Assembly: GCF_036370855.1 (NCBI RefSeq)
Contig: NC_088130.1
Span: 71,152,941-71,216,940, forward strand
Length of the DNA: 64,000 nt
DNA from: Dromaius novaehollandiae
Taxonomy: Eukaryota > Chordata > Aves > Casuariiformes > Dromaiidae
Direction: 5' to 3'
The notes beneath the pieces were generated by a model. It had not been told where the DNA came from. It worked only from the letters and a program-made list of their open reading frames with translations, and did no database searches. The translations under genes were made by a program, and so were the position numbers. Within the stretch, counting starts at the first letter, position 1; each line of letters opens with the position of its first letter. Below, in pieces: positions 24,078 through 37,900 of this stretch.

Positions 24078-24668
24078 GCCAGCACTCCAGTCATATGGGC
24101 TGTCCCACCATGTCTCGATTATTCCAGTGATGTCTCGATTATTCAGTTCTGTGTCTACATGCATGGCTCCTCTGTTTCCCAGACCGTGTGTGGTTTTGTG
24201 CAGGCACTCAGGGTATGCTTTCTTTCCACACACAAGCTCCAAACATCAATTGTATGTTGATAAGAACAGCATTGCATTGTAAACACCACAGAAGAGTGAG
24301 TAAAGCTGCTCGATTGCTTCACAAGTTGGCTAGGAAATTTTGAAGTGCCCTGGCCTCTGCTCCCTTCTTTTTCTGTTTTTTTCCAAAACACACATCTGTG
24401 TTTTCCTGGGACAAGGTCCTGCTCTGATATGATGAATGACTGACCTTATTACAAATCTTCTGCAATACATTGATTCTGAATGTGGCTTTTGTTCAGTGCA
24501 GTTGAGCTGCATTTTGCATCCAGAATGCCTGGCAGAACACAAAGTCCAGCCTTTGTTTTGGATAATGAGTGCTGAATATTTTAATGAGTGTTTCTTAGTC
24601 TAGTCAGTGTCAAGTACCATTTTAGGAACAAGTGACTGAGCTAACCTCTTAGCTTTGTCCAGCAAATT

Positions 24669-24670
<2 letters not shown>

Positions 24671-24748
<78 letters not shown>
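24671..24748. repeat. Compound (TC)20-(TA)n microsatellite
   Basis: Twenty TC units run directly into about 19 TA units, interrupted by a single CA at 24735-24736. The TA half is AT-only and easily melted. Confidence 0.97.
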
Positions 24749-27700
24749 GGATCTCATAAATTCCTAAGGAGTTCTCTACGACCAATTAATATAGTTAAAA
24801 ACAACCCCCTTCTCCCCTCCCGAAAAACCCCTTCTGCCCTCAGTATGTGTGAAAATTTATTTATACAAAACTAAAAATCACAATATCACTATATTTCATG
24901 CTTACATTTTTTTTTTATTCAGGTCTTTTACTGCATGAGAAAGATGAGCCTATTTCATTACAGAAAAAACGTGCCTTGCCTATTAACAGCGTTTTTGTAA
25001 TACGTATAGCTACCAGTGCATTCTGGCTGCCTCGGGACTAAATGCATAGTTCACCAGTCTACACACCGAAAGCAAAACACGGATCCAAATGCTGCTGGTC
25101 TGAACTAGAGATCACAAAGACAAATGAATGCTGGCGCAGCTCTGCAGTTGAATAAATTAAACTTTAAAAACTAGCAGTCAGTTGTTAACTGTTTAACAAG
25201 TAGTCTGCCTCTAAGCAAAGATTATATAACTTCACCTAGTCTCCTTGATTTGCTAGCAATAAAATTGCTAAAACTGATTATTTTAACAATTATATTAATT
25301 CAGGTGTGCCTTTAGCCTTTTTTGAGCAGTGACTTCATTTCCCTTAACTAAAAGTAGTAACTACTGTTCTTCCTCCTGAAAAGTGGCTTGAATTCATGTA
25401 TGCTTAGGAAATAATTTCTCTAGCTAAATTACTTAAATTAGTCATGCTCTTGTTAATCCATTTTTAACTTTTTTACATTGTCTTAATTTCAGCCATATCT
25501 TTAGTTGTTTATAATGTGTCCTCATATGTCAATGCACCCATTAGAGAAGATAACCATCAACTTCCTTTCTCATGTTTGCTGTCCTAATTGGGAAGCGAAC
25601 TTCTCAAACTTAATCAATCTCTTCATATTGGTTTATAAAAGGTATAGTTTTAACTATAACAAAGCTTCCTAGTCCTAGTTTATATATTTAAATGGCAATA
25701 TTTTTTGTATTAAAACAGGTAAAAATCTTTATCAAAGGCTACATTTTTTTTAAGTGAATAGGAGGGAAAGAGAGAAGAGGTGGAAGAGCTATTAAGAGAA
25801 TATCTGACATGGGACAAACAAGGTTGCTCATTCACAATGCAGCTTGTTGCACAGTACTTCCCAAATTCTCTTCTGTTCCCCATTTCCTGGACATGACATC
25901 ATGGCTGTGGTGCATAGGTGGACAGTGCGTGCAGTGCTGACCCCCAAATCTGATTACTGTAGACTTTCAGTTCGGAAAAAGTCTTTTTGGGAGAGTACTT
26001 ACTTCTGAGTAAAGAGTAATGCACTGTTTATGCCACTGCGGGCTGTTTTTCTGTGCCGTTCTGCAGGTCATGGAGTTTTTTGTTCTTATATTCAGAGAAT
26101 TATTTTTTAGTCATGACCAACTGTGCTGTTACTTCTGCTTTCATAGATATGGGTCACAGGAGTGAAGAAGATAAATAAGCAAGCAGTTCTTGAGCTGGCA
26201 GTAGACCATTGCGGTGAGTTAGAGGCAGGCTGGCTGGCTCACTACCAGGTGAGATGCTCCTGAAACAAACACTGCCCCCCTTCCAAAGCACCCCTGTGCC
26301 TTTCCCGTCCTCTCAGGCCCAAATCCCAGTTAACGCATAAAGGTGATTACTGCATCCTTGGAAGGAGCATGTGTACCAAAATGAAGATGACAAAGCAGAT
26401 ACAACGTGTACGTTCTCCAGACTGGGCTTTGCTCCCCTCAGCCTAATTCCCCATCTCCTCAAACTTGGGGTCAACAAAGAGTTGGGCTCCACTCGTGGTG
26501 TTACCCAGCACACACAGGAAGGGGAAACCGAATCTAATGGGAGCGGGTGGTGGTTTCAGCTTGTTGCTCCTGTCAACTGCAGCCTTCGTATGTAGAAAAT
26601 TGTAAGAACAAAGCCAAAGTACAAAAGTCTGAGCATTAGGCGGTGATAGTGAGAGCAAATCTCCCTCTCCATTCTCTTCTCTATCACCTTGACTCAGGCA
26701 CTGATTTGAATGGTTGAATGGGTTAGAAGTTGCGGTGTCTTTTATTATTATAGCTAGCAGTGTCCTCAGAATTTAAAGAAAGAAGATACCAGAACTTTCA
26801 TAATACTTGGTCAAAAAATGGTGTTTAGAATATTCTATATGCATAGGAGTTTTAACTATTGACCATTGCAGAGACTCTAGGGAAAATACTTGAAACACAT
26901 TGATCTGAGCTTTAGTACCTCTTTTTGTGAAATGTTTGCGTCTACAGCACTGGTTATTACTCACCAGGGAGCTTCTGAGGAAATGCTCTCATGCAGTGCT
27001 TTAAAGGAAAACGTTGAATTCCTCTCTCTACCGGGAAACACACACTTCTTATCAGGCAGATACGCCACGACACATCTGCTTGCCACTTTTAATTCTGCTG
27101 CGTCCAAAAACCGGATGGCCCGAGCCCCTATCCGTAGTGCAGGAGCCCCCGTGCGCGGAGCGTAACGCGTGCAGCCGCTTCTCTGCCCCTCGGCTAGCTG
27201 ACCTGCGGGCACCGGTGTGTGCAGCTCCGGGGCAGGGCCCTGTTACAGGACACTCTTAATTACTGGTCCTTAATTACTGGTCCTACTGAGTAATAGAAAT
27301 GAGCGAGCATTGAGTCAGTCCGAGGCGCGGTACCCTCACCTGCTCACCGCTGCTGCGCCTCTCCTCTTGCGCTCGTGTTTGCTTAGTCACGACTTGCAAA
27401 ACCTCGGGCTGTTCTGCTGGGCGTGAGGAGGAGGCTTCCTGCCAGAAGGCGAAGCGTAGCCTCGTCCAGGAGAGGACTCTGTTCGCTGCACGTGACAGAT
27501 ACACAGCGGCTCTGCCCAGTTTGCTTCCAATGTTTGGGTCTACTTCAGCAAACATTGTCTGTGTTTTGACCCGTAGATAAGGATGAAGCTATGGTCAAAG
27601 CTCTCCTGCTCCTGGAAGTATTTTAAAATACCGTTAATTAAACTAATGTATGTAGTGAATTTAGGGGGCACTGGTTGCTTCAGGGTGTATCATAACCCAG

Positions 27701-27939
27701 CTTTGTAGAAATTTAAGTGAGTTCAAGCTTTATCCTACTATACAATTTTTTCTCTCCTCTGGAAGAGGAACAAGTGATCATCAGAAAGAGCGGACTTTTT
27801 AATTTCCTCTCTGAGGGAAGAGCATCGTGGAGGGATACCCTCCTTGTGCTACTAGTCCACGATGGAAAGAAAGTAGGAAACTACAAAAAAGCCCCTATCT
27901 GTGAGCCGAAGAATAAGGCCAGAAGAACAGACATGTTTT

Positions 27940-27942
<3 letters not shown>

Positions 27943-27976
<34 letters not shown>
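27943..27976. repeat. (GT)17 microsatellite
   Basis: Seventeen uninterrupted GT units in intron 1, followed by CCACGTACGTGTGTG. Confidence 0.97.
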
Positions 27977-27978
<2 letters not shown>

Positions 27979-28639
27979 ACGTACGTGTGTGCAGGTGGTA
28001 TGTGAGGGAGTTTGCTGCTTTGTTTTGAGAAAGAATGGAATATAGCAGAGTATGTGATCAAAGCTTGTCCTGTATGTAGGTTGAAAAGTCAGCTTTGACC
28101 TCGCCTGGGCAGGAATGGAAGTGTATCCAGAAAACCCTGATACATGCCTTTGGTTTTAAAAGATGATCTTAAGATATGTAAGGGATTTATTTATTTTTAA
28201 CTCTGCTTGTTATTGCCCAAAGATCTGAAGCTTTTTTTTAATGAGTACTTGAAATACAGGGTCTTGATCTTCACAGTCCCAGAGAATGTAAAAACACTGT
28301 TGAGGGTATCCAATACAATTGTAACATTTCATAAGCTTTTCAGTGATCTTCCGACTCGGACTGTAGAACTTCTGGTAAAATAAAGTTCTTACTTCTGAAC
28401 AGTTATTTTGTTGTTGCATTTGAGTTGCAAACAAAGTTCACATCCTAAGCGCGCACTAATGCCAAGAATAGTTAAAACTTTGGAGTGCAGTTTGTTTGAA
28501 CAGTGTATAGAAAACATGATACTTATATGAGAACATTGGGGTGTGCATTGTTCCTTGAAATACTGTATGCCTAATGTTTGTTTACACGTGTGTAATCACA
28601 GTTGATGTATAAATATATGATTGCAAGTAGCAGTCACTG

Positions 28640-28902
28640 CCTGTATGTATGCTAGAAATTAAACCTGCTTGCGGCTGTACCGGTGCGCCGCAGCCAGCGG
28701 GCACAGCACGGTCTGTGCGCGTTGGGCGCCTCCGCCCTGGCCCAGGAGCTGGCGGCAGGTGGGCACAGGGCACGCCTGCCTCCTGCACGGGCTGGGAGGC
28801 CGGTCGGGTGTGCGCTAGCTCGTCCCAGCCCCGGCCCTGGCGCGGCTGCGAGACAATGGGGCTCCGGCCTGGGAACGCTTTCCAGGACTGCTTAATTTGC
28901 AG
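28640..28902 (+). other. GC-rich islet ending in a donor site, possible alternative first exon
   Basis: An isolated, CpG-containing GC-rich block begins at about 28660 in AT-rich intron and ends at TTTGCAG|GTAAAGG (donor at 28903). An ATG at 28856 opens a frame that reaches the donor. If spliced directly to exon 2, however, this frame enters the wrong phase and stops quickly. The block could instead be a non-coding alternative leader, leading to initiation downstream of exon 2 and a C2-less or shortened isoform of the kind known for mammalian NEDD4L. A chance GC islet remains likely. Confidence 0.25.
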
Positions 28903-31900
28903 GTAAAGGCACAGGCATTGTAATGTGAAGAGTTATCACCAGCTGAAGGATTGCTCGTAGGTGAGCATGTGCCTGCTCCTAACCTGAAGATATGAAATAA
29001 AACAGCAATATTGAAATCGTATTTATAACATTACAGCTGTCGTGGATAGCAGGGACCAAGAGCGTATGAGTCAGGTGATGGGTGGTGGCTGTGTCAGCAG
29101 CGCTAACTGATCACCTGTGGTCATGCAGGGCAACTCAAAGCCCCCTTCCCATCCTCCTCCTTGCTCTGCCCACCCTGCCAGCAAGGTAAAAGTTGAAAAC
29201 AAAGTTTCAGCACTGAAGCCTATCTTCATAAGTATTCAAATGCTGATTTGCTTCATTTATCTCAAATGTTATCAGATTTAGTATCAGGGAAATACCTTTG
29301 AAACCTCTCCACACAACTCAAAGGCAAGTGCTTGTGCTTGTGGTGGTGGCGGAGGTGATTGTTTTTTACTTTGGGAAAGTTTACTTTGCTTCTGGACATA
29401 CGTTGTTTTATGTGAAGTGCTACTATTAAGAAAGAACCAAAACATATCCTAGGGAATATGGTAAACTTTAAAAAAAAAACAACAACAACAACAAAAAAAC
29501 AGATTTCTGTCTGGTTTGAGAATGACAGTAGCAGAAAAATCAGATAAAATATTTTTTTTTCCTGCTTTTAGTACTCATTTGTGTGTGGTCCATTTCACTG
29601 TTTTCTCAGTCAGTTTCTCATATTTGTTGACATGTTATAATTAATAGCAGTGGTGAAGAATATTTTTGAAAGTCTACAAGATGTTTGCAAGGGTATATGA
29701 AGCCAGTTTAATTTTTGGTTATGTATTAAACTCTTACCACTTTTTGACAGTTGCTGTTCTGCAAGTCAGATTGGTTTTATCTGGTTGAGGCATGGTTGCA
29801 AGTAATAAATGTTCTGCTCATTAGATTTTGTGATCAGTTAAGAGGATTGCATTAAGTGCACTTAATTTTTCACTTTAAAATTGTTCAAATTTCAAGGGGC
29901 TGTTGGATTTCAGTTTACCAACTGAAGATGTTCAGGGTATTTAGTATTAAACAGATCTTGAAACGGTGTCAGATGTTGGTTTAGTGAAGGTGATGCCTAA
30001 TCATTGATGCCTAATCACCAGTTGAAAGCATGTCTTGTGCATCCTTCTGTGAGTTCTTACTGCAGGCTCTTAATTGGGAATTCAGGCTGTTCTTTGTTAT
30101 TGGGCAAAGTTGTTGGACAGTCACTGAGGACTTTTTTGTATTTCTCTTGACTAATCTGTTTTGAAGTAGCACTCTCTTCTGTGTGCTGGAAAGTGATAGA
30201 TCTGACCGGACATTCACCCAAAGATAATAAACATTTGAAATTAAATCAGCTGGCCTTGTTTCTTTCTCCATGGTTGGCAAAGCTTTCATGAGTGTCAGAG
30301 ACGCTGTAATGATCATCCAGCTTGTGAAAACACCATTCCATTATATGGTAGTTCATATTTGAAGGACTGTTTTTGCGCCCCAGACAGTTTGATATATATT
30401 TATATAACTTGAAGTTTACTTAGTCAGCTGAGGAGGGGAGAGGGTAACCTCTGGCAGAGTTAAAAGGCAGGAAGAAAGCTAGTGGATAGCTTATATTGGT
30501 TTTTTGGTGGTTTTTTTTTTTTTCTTTACTGGCACAGCCAGATCTGGAAGATGACATCTGTGCATAGCCTGCGTGCGACTGCTGCTTAGTGTAAGAGTTA
30601 TGTTGTGCAGAAAATGTGTTGGTTATGTGAATTCTTTTTGTGAGTGGTATAAATAGATCTAAATGTTAAATAAGGAAAATCAGGTCCTGTACCGCAGTGC
30701 AGCAACTCCATTGATTTAAAATTCTTCTGCATTCTTCCAGGTATTTTTGAAGATCACAGGTGACCTGATTTAACATGCTTGCTAAAGTTCCTCAGGTATA
30801 TCTAGCTGTATGGAGTTGAACAGACTTTTTTAATAAAAAACACATCACAATTCACCTGGAATACTTATTTAAAAAAAATACAGTAAAAATAGCTTGTAAG
30901 CAGATTTTTGTGAGCTCAGTGCTTTGTGATCTGAACTTGTTTCTCTGTGGTGTTGCTCCTGTTATATTGGACTAGGAGTTTTGTTTCCTGACTTTGTCAC
31001 TGATTTGCGTACCTTTGTTCTTGTTACGCTAATCTTAACCTGTGTATCTTTAACTTAAATTTTGTCTGCTGTCTGCCTGTGTATAAAGCAGGCCTCATGA
31101 TACTACCCTCTAAGATGAACTCGTGCCCTTCTGAAGCTTTGCATGGTGCTCCCCCCCCCCGCCCCCAAATGTGTCAGTCTAATCAAGGAAAACATGAAAA
31201 TCTTACCTGTTCCTAAAAGTCCTAAGTCTTAAGAGTAGGACTTAAATCATTACTGTAAACCATTTAATATTTTTGCAAGTCCATTGCGTTTCTGAAAGCT
31301 TGCAGCTGCAGGCTCGAACTTGCAGAAGTGGTGGCACGTTGGGTTCAAGCAGTTGGACTGACAGCTACCATATAGGCTTGTTTCTGTTAAACCGGCTTTG
31401 TATAGGCTTACGATGCCTGAACTTCTCCAAACTCTGCTGTCCTTTTAACACTGACTGATGGATGTTGTTTGAATCAGTTAGTATGCTAGTTTTGGTACTT
31501 GTTCTATTTAATAAGATATTCAGTAAAATGCAATTTTATAATTGAGTAGCATTGAGGGATAATCAGTCTTTTAAGTCTACCCAGGAGCGTTCTTTGGTTA
31601 CACCTTAAAAATGCTTTATACAACCGTCCTGTGAGCTTAAGCCCCTCTTCCTTTCTGCCAGCTCTTCAGCCTTGTCTGAGGAAAGCACATGCTGCTAAAA
31701 GCAGCCGCCTCTTCCTTCGGAGGCAGCGCAGAGCTGACTGGTATTCCCCTTGTTCTGCAGCTAGAAGGAACAGGCCCCTGAACGCAGGGCGTTGTCGTGT
31801 GGAGATGAAAAGAAGTCAAGTCTTGCTCAGCACCATAATCCCGGTTTTCTCAGGATTTGGGCTCGTCTGGTGTTGTGCCTTCTTGCTGCGCAGGAGCTCC

Positions 31901-34900
31901 CCCAGTCAGTCTGCTGACTCTCCGAGCAGTTGCGGTGCTGGCTCTTTGCAGGCTGACCTGTTCAGGTAGCCAGGAGGACCTTTCTAGTTCCATCTGCATA
32001 GCACTCGCTCCCTCCTCCAGAACCCTCTGGGTTCAGTTTCGATTTGTGCCTTAGACAAAATATGTTTATCTGTTTTGTTAACACACGTTGCACAAGGTAG
32101 CGTGCTTAAGAGTGTTGTAGGTGAAAGAGGAGAATTTGTTTCAGTCTCAGGCCTTTGAAGGTAAACAGTGATCTGTAAATAAAAAGGAGAAAGAACTGAG
32201 CTAGGCTCCCAGGTTGGTCAGAATGAAGCTACCTAAAATGCAGTTTTAATTTCCATGCTTGAGCCAAATAAATAGCTGATTATAACCTAGTCACCTTTAC
32301 TCCAGAACATAGAGATTTGGGTTCATGTCTGTAATGCCTGTCTTTGCTTTCACTGTTTGGTTGCAAAAATGCCACTCTTAAATCTCAAAGATTATTAAGA
32401 TAGCACAAGAGTCTCACTGAGACTTACTGTGTACTGTTGCTGTAGGCTTCAGAAAATAACTTTTTAACTGACATCCCCAGAGGTGTCTGCACAAGTTGAG
32501 CTGTTCTCTCTGAACCATCATGCCTGTTTTCTCTCCATCTTTTCAGAAAGAAAAACAACTGTTTTGCTCTAGCCGTATGTATTATTTGGAGGTAATGACA
32601 TGTAGCAGCATTGTATGTTAACTGACTTCTTTTAGTGGCTTGTAGCCTTTCATCCATACTGTTGTGTGTTTGCTTGTTTCTTTAAATGCACGCAGAGACT
32701 TTAATTTGAAAATGGAGTGTTTGTAGGCTGTGTTCTTCGGTCGGCGGAGCCGCCGTCCGTGGGACAGAGGCGGGGAGGGAGGAATGCAGCCCCCTCGGCA
32801 GCCCGGGAGCATTCCTGGGCTCAGGTAGGAGGGATTGGGCAATGACGCAGCAGGAGCGAGCACTCGGTATCACCTCACCTGAGCACTTTTCAGGCATGAA
32901 CGGCTGGTTTCAGCTTGTTGCTCTTGTTTTTTTTGAGTCATCGTACATTTGTGTATTTTCAGCATGAGAACATTTCAATCTTTGTTGGCTTCCTCTATGG
33001 CACAAACAGCTGGCTTTACATACATATAGTATGATAAAAGTGGGACTTGTTCCCCAGAACAGAACTGCGCAGCCCGCCTCCTCGGTAAGGTGTGCATGTC
33101 CCTTTGGTTCCCTTTAGCTGGTTTGGTGTTAGGTTGTTTGGTGTGTGTTAGAACAGGAGATAAGCTGACTCTGCTCTTCCATGTGAAGTGTTGATGTGGA
33201 ATAGCTTGTTAGAATGCATGTCTTCTCACTTGGCTATTGGTTTAGTCCACCAATAAATCAAAGTAGAAAAACGAGCTTGACTTCTTTTTTTGTCATCTAA
33301 CTTTTCTTCTGCATATTCAATTGCTAGAAGATTTAGAAGTATCATAACATTATTAGTCTTGCTATAGAAATTATTCCTGTGTTTTTTCAAGTAGATGGGA
33401 AATGTTCCATTTTGTTTTGGAAGTGCAGATCCTAGCTGACAACTTCTCATAATATTATGGAGAATTAAAGAGCAATTTGTTTGGGTGGTTGTCTATTTTT
33501 ATGATGTCCAGCACACCAGGGTGGTTTTTTCTTTTTCTTCATTCAGGCCAAAAGATAGTGTCAAGAGTTTAAACATTAAGTCATTAAGTTATGTATTTGT
33601 GGGTCTCTTCATTGTTTTGCAACCCTTCCAGTATAATAAAATAAAGACATCATGCGCTCGGTGGCTGAGCGGCCGATGGTCACGAAGTCTCTGGTGGGCG
33701 GGTAACTTTCCAGTGTTACCTGGCTGCTTTCATTCCCTTCAGTGGAAACTTACCTCGCTGCCTCTTATCTTGGTTTGAAATCAAACGAGTTTGTATAAGA
33801 AAAAAACCCTTAAACTGTGGTTCATGTTGAGCTTTCTTCAGGTGAAATACTAGATTGCTGTCCTTTCACCTCGTTGCCATGGTAATGGCAATTTATTGCC
33901 TCCGAGTCAAACTTCCGCATACTGGGTGCTACTGTTCAGAGCACTCCTGGGTCGCTTTGCTGCTCACTTCTTAGTGCTTAGAAATGCTGTCTCTCCTTAT
34001 ATAGGAGTCTGTTACTGAAGAAACTGAAGTGCTTGGTAAGTTTGGCTTTCATTAACTGTTTAAAGACTGTGTGATTATATTTCAGTGAATTTTAGTTGTC
34101 GCCAGCCGTTAATGCGACTGTCTAATTCTGCTGTGTCTGAAGTAAGTGTAATGAAGGCTGACTGGGGTTTGCATACTGCTGGGAAATATGCACTGTATTG
34201 CAATGATTCTTGGCATGTTTGCCAAGGAAAGTTGTCCATCTTGAGATATTTGACCTATAGTCGATTCTATATACCTTTCATATGGTAATAGAACACGTTA
34301 AGTGCTTAATCGAGTGTGTCAGCTTCTCTGGTCTGCACTGCATCTGCTCGCGTACTGGGCTGTTGATCCAAACTTCGCGCCTTTCGGACTTGCCTGCTCA
34401 TTAAAAGAGCTGAGCTTCTGCTTTCCTACTCTCATCGAATGCTCTTCTCTTAATGCGTGTCCTGAATGCATCATAGAAATCCCTGTCCTATGGACACAAA
34501 TAGGAAGTTGACATCTACGGTTTTCCTTCTTATATTAGAAAATGATGTATTGCTGTGAACTGATCTTGATACGTATTTAGAAGATACCAAGGTGTGTTCC
34601 AAACTTTACTCAGGTCGGGTTGTATAGTGCAGCCGTTTCCCGCTGGCTGATGCGGGCTGTGCTCCCCCCAGAGCCCCCCGTGGAGGGGAGCCGCTGGGGA
34701 GGGGCAGTGCGTGCCCCCAGCTGCACGGGCTGCAGCCGTGTGTTCTGCCCGTGTGCTTTCCCCGGTGTCTCCTTAACGCCTCCCAGCTCCAGCAGTGCTT
34801 TATTAATCCAAGAGCAGGAGGTGGTGGTTTTTTCTTTTATTTCTTTTTCTTCTTTATGTGAGTGTTTTAATAATAGGTATTTGAAATGACTTTTCAGAGC

Positions 34901-37900
34901 ACCTGAAGAAAGTTAGTCTTGTTCACTTAAAAACAAAAATGTGAATCATCCACATAAATATGGCTTGTAAATCTGTAAACCCATCCATATTCTCTTATCT
35001 GTTTGTTGATGTGACCTGGAGTTCGTGCTTGTTTGTTCCTTGTCAGCGAAGCTTTAGCTGTTCGGCTGGCTTTGGGTTTCACTTGGCTGGCTTGATACCG
35101 CCTTGGCCAGCTGTGTCTCCGTAAAATGGCAGCGTGAATTACTGATATAAGAAAAAGCCCATGATCTGTGGAAAGGTTGTCCTTTAGCAAAAAGCTATAT
35201 AACCTCTGCCACTTTCTAAGGGAGCAAGAATACATAAACTTCTTGTTAATCATTGGACAAAGCAGAAGTAAATATTGATGTGGCTAATGACAGAATTCAA
35301 CATTGATATCTAACCAGGCACTTCATGGCATCCCCGCTGCAGTCGGCTGGCAGGCTGAGGTGAGATGGGAGAGGAAGGAAAGTATGTGCGTAAATGGCTT
35401 GGGCAAGCAGGGCTTCAGAAACGTTAGCGTTGTGCTGTCGAACTGCTAGCAACAAGCCAGCAACAGCAATCCCCGAGTGTGTATAGAAATGTGGGATTAC
35501 AGAAACAGCGTTACAGAACTTTTGTTAGTCAAAATAGTCAAAACAACCTGGTCTCTTAATTCCAATACCTGTTCCATGTTGGAGTTAAACCAAGCAAGAG
35601 GAGCGATGTAGCTTCAGTGTCAGGTCTCGCTGTGTGCTGGCAGTGCTTTCGGAGTGCAGTCGAGGCAGCACGCTTCGCTGCTCGCAGACCGCCCGGGGAG
35701 CGGCTGTGCCGGGCGCTTTTGGGAGACCCTCCCAGGCGCAGTGCTGTAAGGGCAAGAAAGATTTGAAATGATAGGAAAATTCTTCTGTGGGGTGGGATTA
35801 CCCTCTCATCTCTTATCTCTGTGTGTGTGTGTGTGGTTTCTTTTTGTTTTTTGGGTTTTTTTTTAGTAGAATTAGAAAATGGTCTTTTTAAATGGTGGAT
35901 TTTACCAGCATACAAGTTTATTCTGGAATAAATATATTAATGTTAATGAAGCACTCTTCTTAAGATGAACTTTATGGTGGAGAAGGGAATAAAGTTAAGA
36001 AATAAACCTTATTTTGGACAAGGCACAGCTTAGGAAAACAGTACACTTACGTTGTTGGTAAAATTGTTATGCGTATGTTAGAATGCCTCTTTCAGTGGCT
36101 TGATCAGTGGAGTCACTAGTGGATTGTAATTGTTATCAAAGTATTATTTAATAGCTGATCTTTGACTGTCATTCAGTGATTATTCATCTGTCCATATTTT
36201 ATAGAAATGGAAAGCAACTCCATATATAGCTAAAATAAAGTTCAGATCATTGGTAATGTAAGAAGAGGGGGTAAGCTGGGTAAATGTGTGTGCTATAAGT
36301 AGATGCTCCCTTCATACAATATTGCATTTAGGAGACAACTGAAACCTTTGTCTTTCTAAAACTAGTGCAATTTTTTGTCTTTCTGATATTCGCCTCTAAA
36401 GAAAAACTGCAAAACTCTTAAGACTCTAGCATGTGCATCTTAGCTGTATAAATACGTATATTTGACAAATTCGTGGAGGTATTAATCCTCTGGAAGACAT
36501 GAGAGAGCAAATGTATTTCTGAATCTTTTAATGATTAAAAAAATACCACAAATTATGTTTTGATAGAAGTAAAGAATCTGGGGGAGAGGAGTATTTCTCT
36601 TTGATAAATATTTTCAACCGTGAGAAGAAACAGAAGAGTGCTTTTTATATATCCACTTATCAAGAACACTAAGTCATTTAAAGGTGGGTACAGTAGAAAA
36701 GTTGCTGCTCTTATTCACTGTCAGGATTGCAGCATGTCAATCATCTAGGCACCCGTTCTCTGTGATTACTAAATCTGTGTATAAAATGAAGAGGAAGGGA
36801 TCTAGGTCAAAAGCTCCCATCAGTGGCACTGGGGAAACGGGGACAGGAAGACGGATCTCGTTGCCTTCAGACACCCGCATCAGCGTCTCAGCACAGATGC
36901 TGTCAGGACCGGTATGACCCTGCAGCCAGCGTAGCAGTTGCTTCCTGCTGCCGTGGAGAGTGGAGCTGTGAAAACGTGCAGCACTGGATAAAGTGGCCCT
37001 GGAAGGCCAGGTGTTAATTTGCCGTGGGGAGATAGGGTGGTCCAGTGGGGCCCTGTGCACCCCGGGCTGGGTGGCGAGTGACCACCTCTTCCCACGTGTC
37101 ACTGACTCGGGGACACTAGGTAGAGCTGCTGGAGCCAGAAAATGGAAGTGTGTGTTCGATGACTGATTAATTATGAAAGTCTTTCAGTTAAAATATTTAC
37201 CTGCCAATAAACTTTTTTCCGCTGGATTTGTATGTCAGTGATGTTGTCTAGACAGTTTAACGTCTTTCTGCACAGTAGCTTATTCCATTCATGTTGTACC
37301 TCAAGCTGTTTAGCTTTAAAGAACTCTTGTGATTACAGCAGCTGTAATTACTGTGATGCTTGAGGGAGAGCACAGATTGTGGTTAAGCTGTAGCACTGCT
37401 GTAGCAGGGCCTCATTTCCCACGTCTGGTTACTGGTTTGATCAATCTCCAATCAGTGCACAAAGCAAGCGTAGAAGTTTGTGGTGAAACCTGATCAGGGA
37501 ACCTTGTTTTTGTGGTTTGCGTTTCCAGTTCCCTGATCCAGGCTCCCATGGAGCCGCACTGGTGAACAGCAAGGAGGCAGGAAAGAATGGTCGAGGGCGG
37601 GGGAAAGCTAGGGGACGGCCCCCTTGAATGGCAGTGTCGTTGGGCAGCACATGCATGTGCGTAAGTGCAGAGAGTGTTTCCCTGGTAAAGCTGCTCAGTG
37701 TCCAGCAGTCAGCAACCTAAGAACTTTCTAATGCAGAAACTTTATTAAGACCATCCATCTCAATGTCATCTGCCTTATCCAGTTTTGTACCCACTTTTTT
37801 TTTTTTAGCTACCAGAACTTCCAGTGATGGTGTGGAAGTTAGCTGAATTCAAATAGAAAATGTCTTCCTTTTCCTTATTTAAACCTCTTATTTCATGGTA

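Larger units (their letters stand above)
23715..24170 (-). mobile_element. Internally deleted CR1 ORF2 remnant (endonuclease joined to RT C-terminal part)
   Basis: Read on the minus strand, 24160-24078 encodes DITGIIETWWDSPYDWSAGMDG. This corresponds to the CR1 ORF2 endonuclease segment, where a G-I-T-E-T-W-W-D core is typical. After a GGAT microsatellite, the sequence at about 23900-23850 encodes NRNLMKF, the conserved post-RT motif of CR1 ORF2, followed by a degraded stretch ending in a DMSQ-like segment near 23745. Most of the endonuclease and the RT catalytic core between these two pieces is absent. The element is therefore an old, dead, internally deleted copy. Frameshifts and stops interrupt what remains. 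Confidence 0.78.

Noticed and set aside
33650..33710. tRNA-Leu/Ser-like GGTGGCTGAGCGG
   Set aside because: Only an A-box-like string is present. No anticodon stem, variable arm or B box follows.
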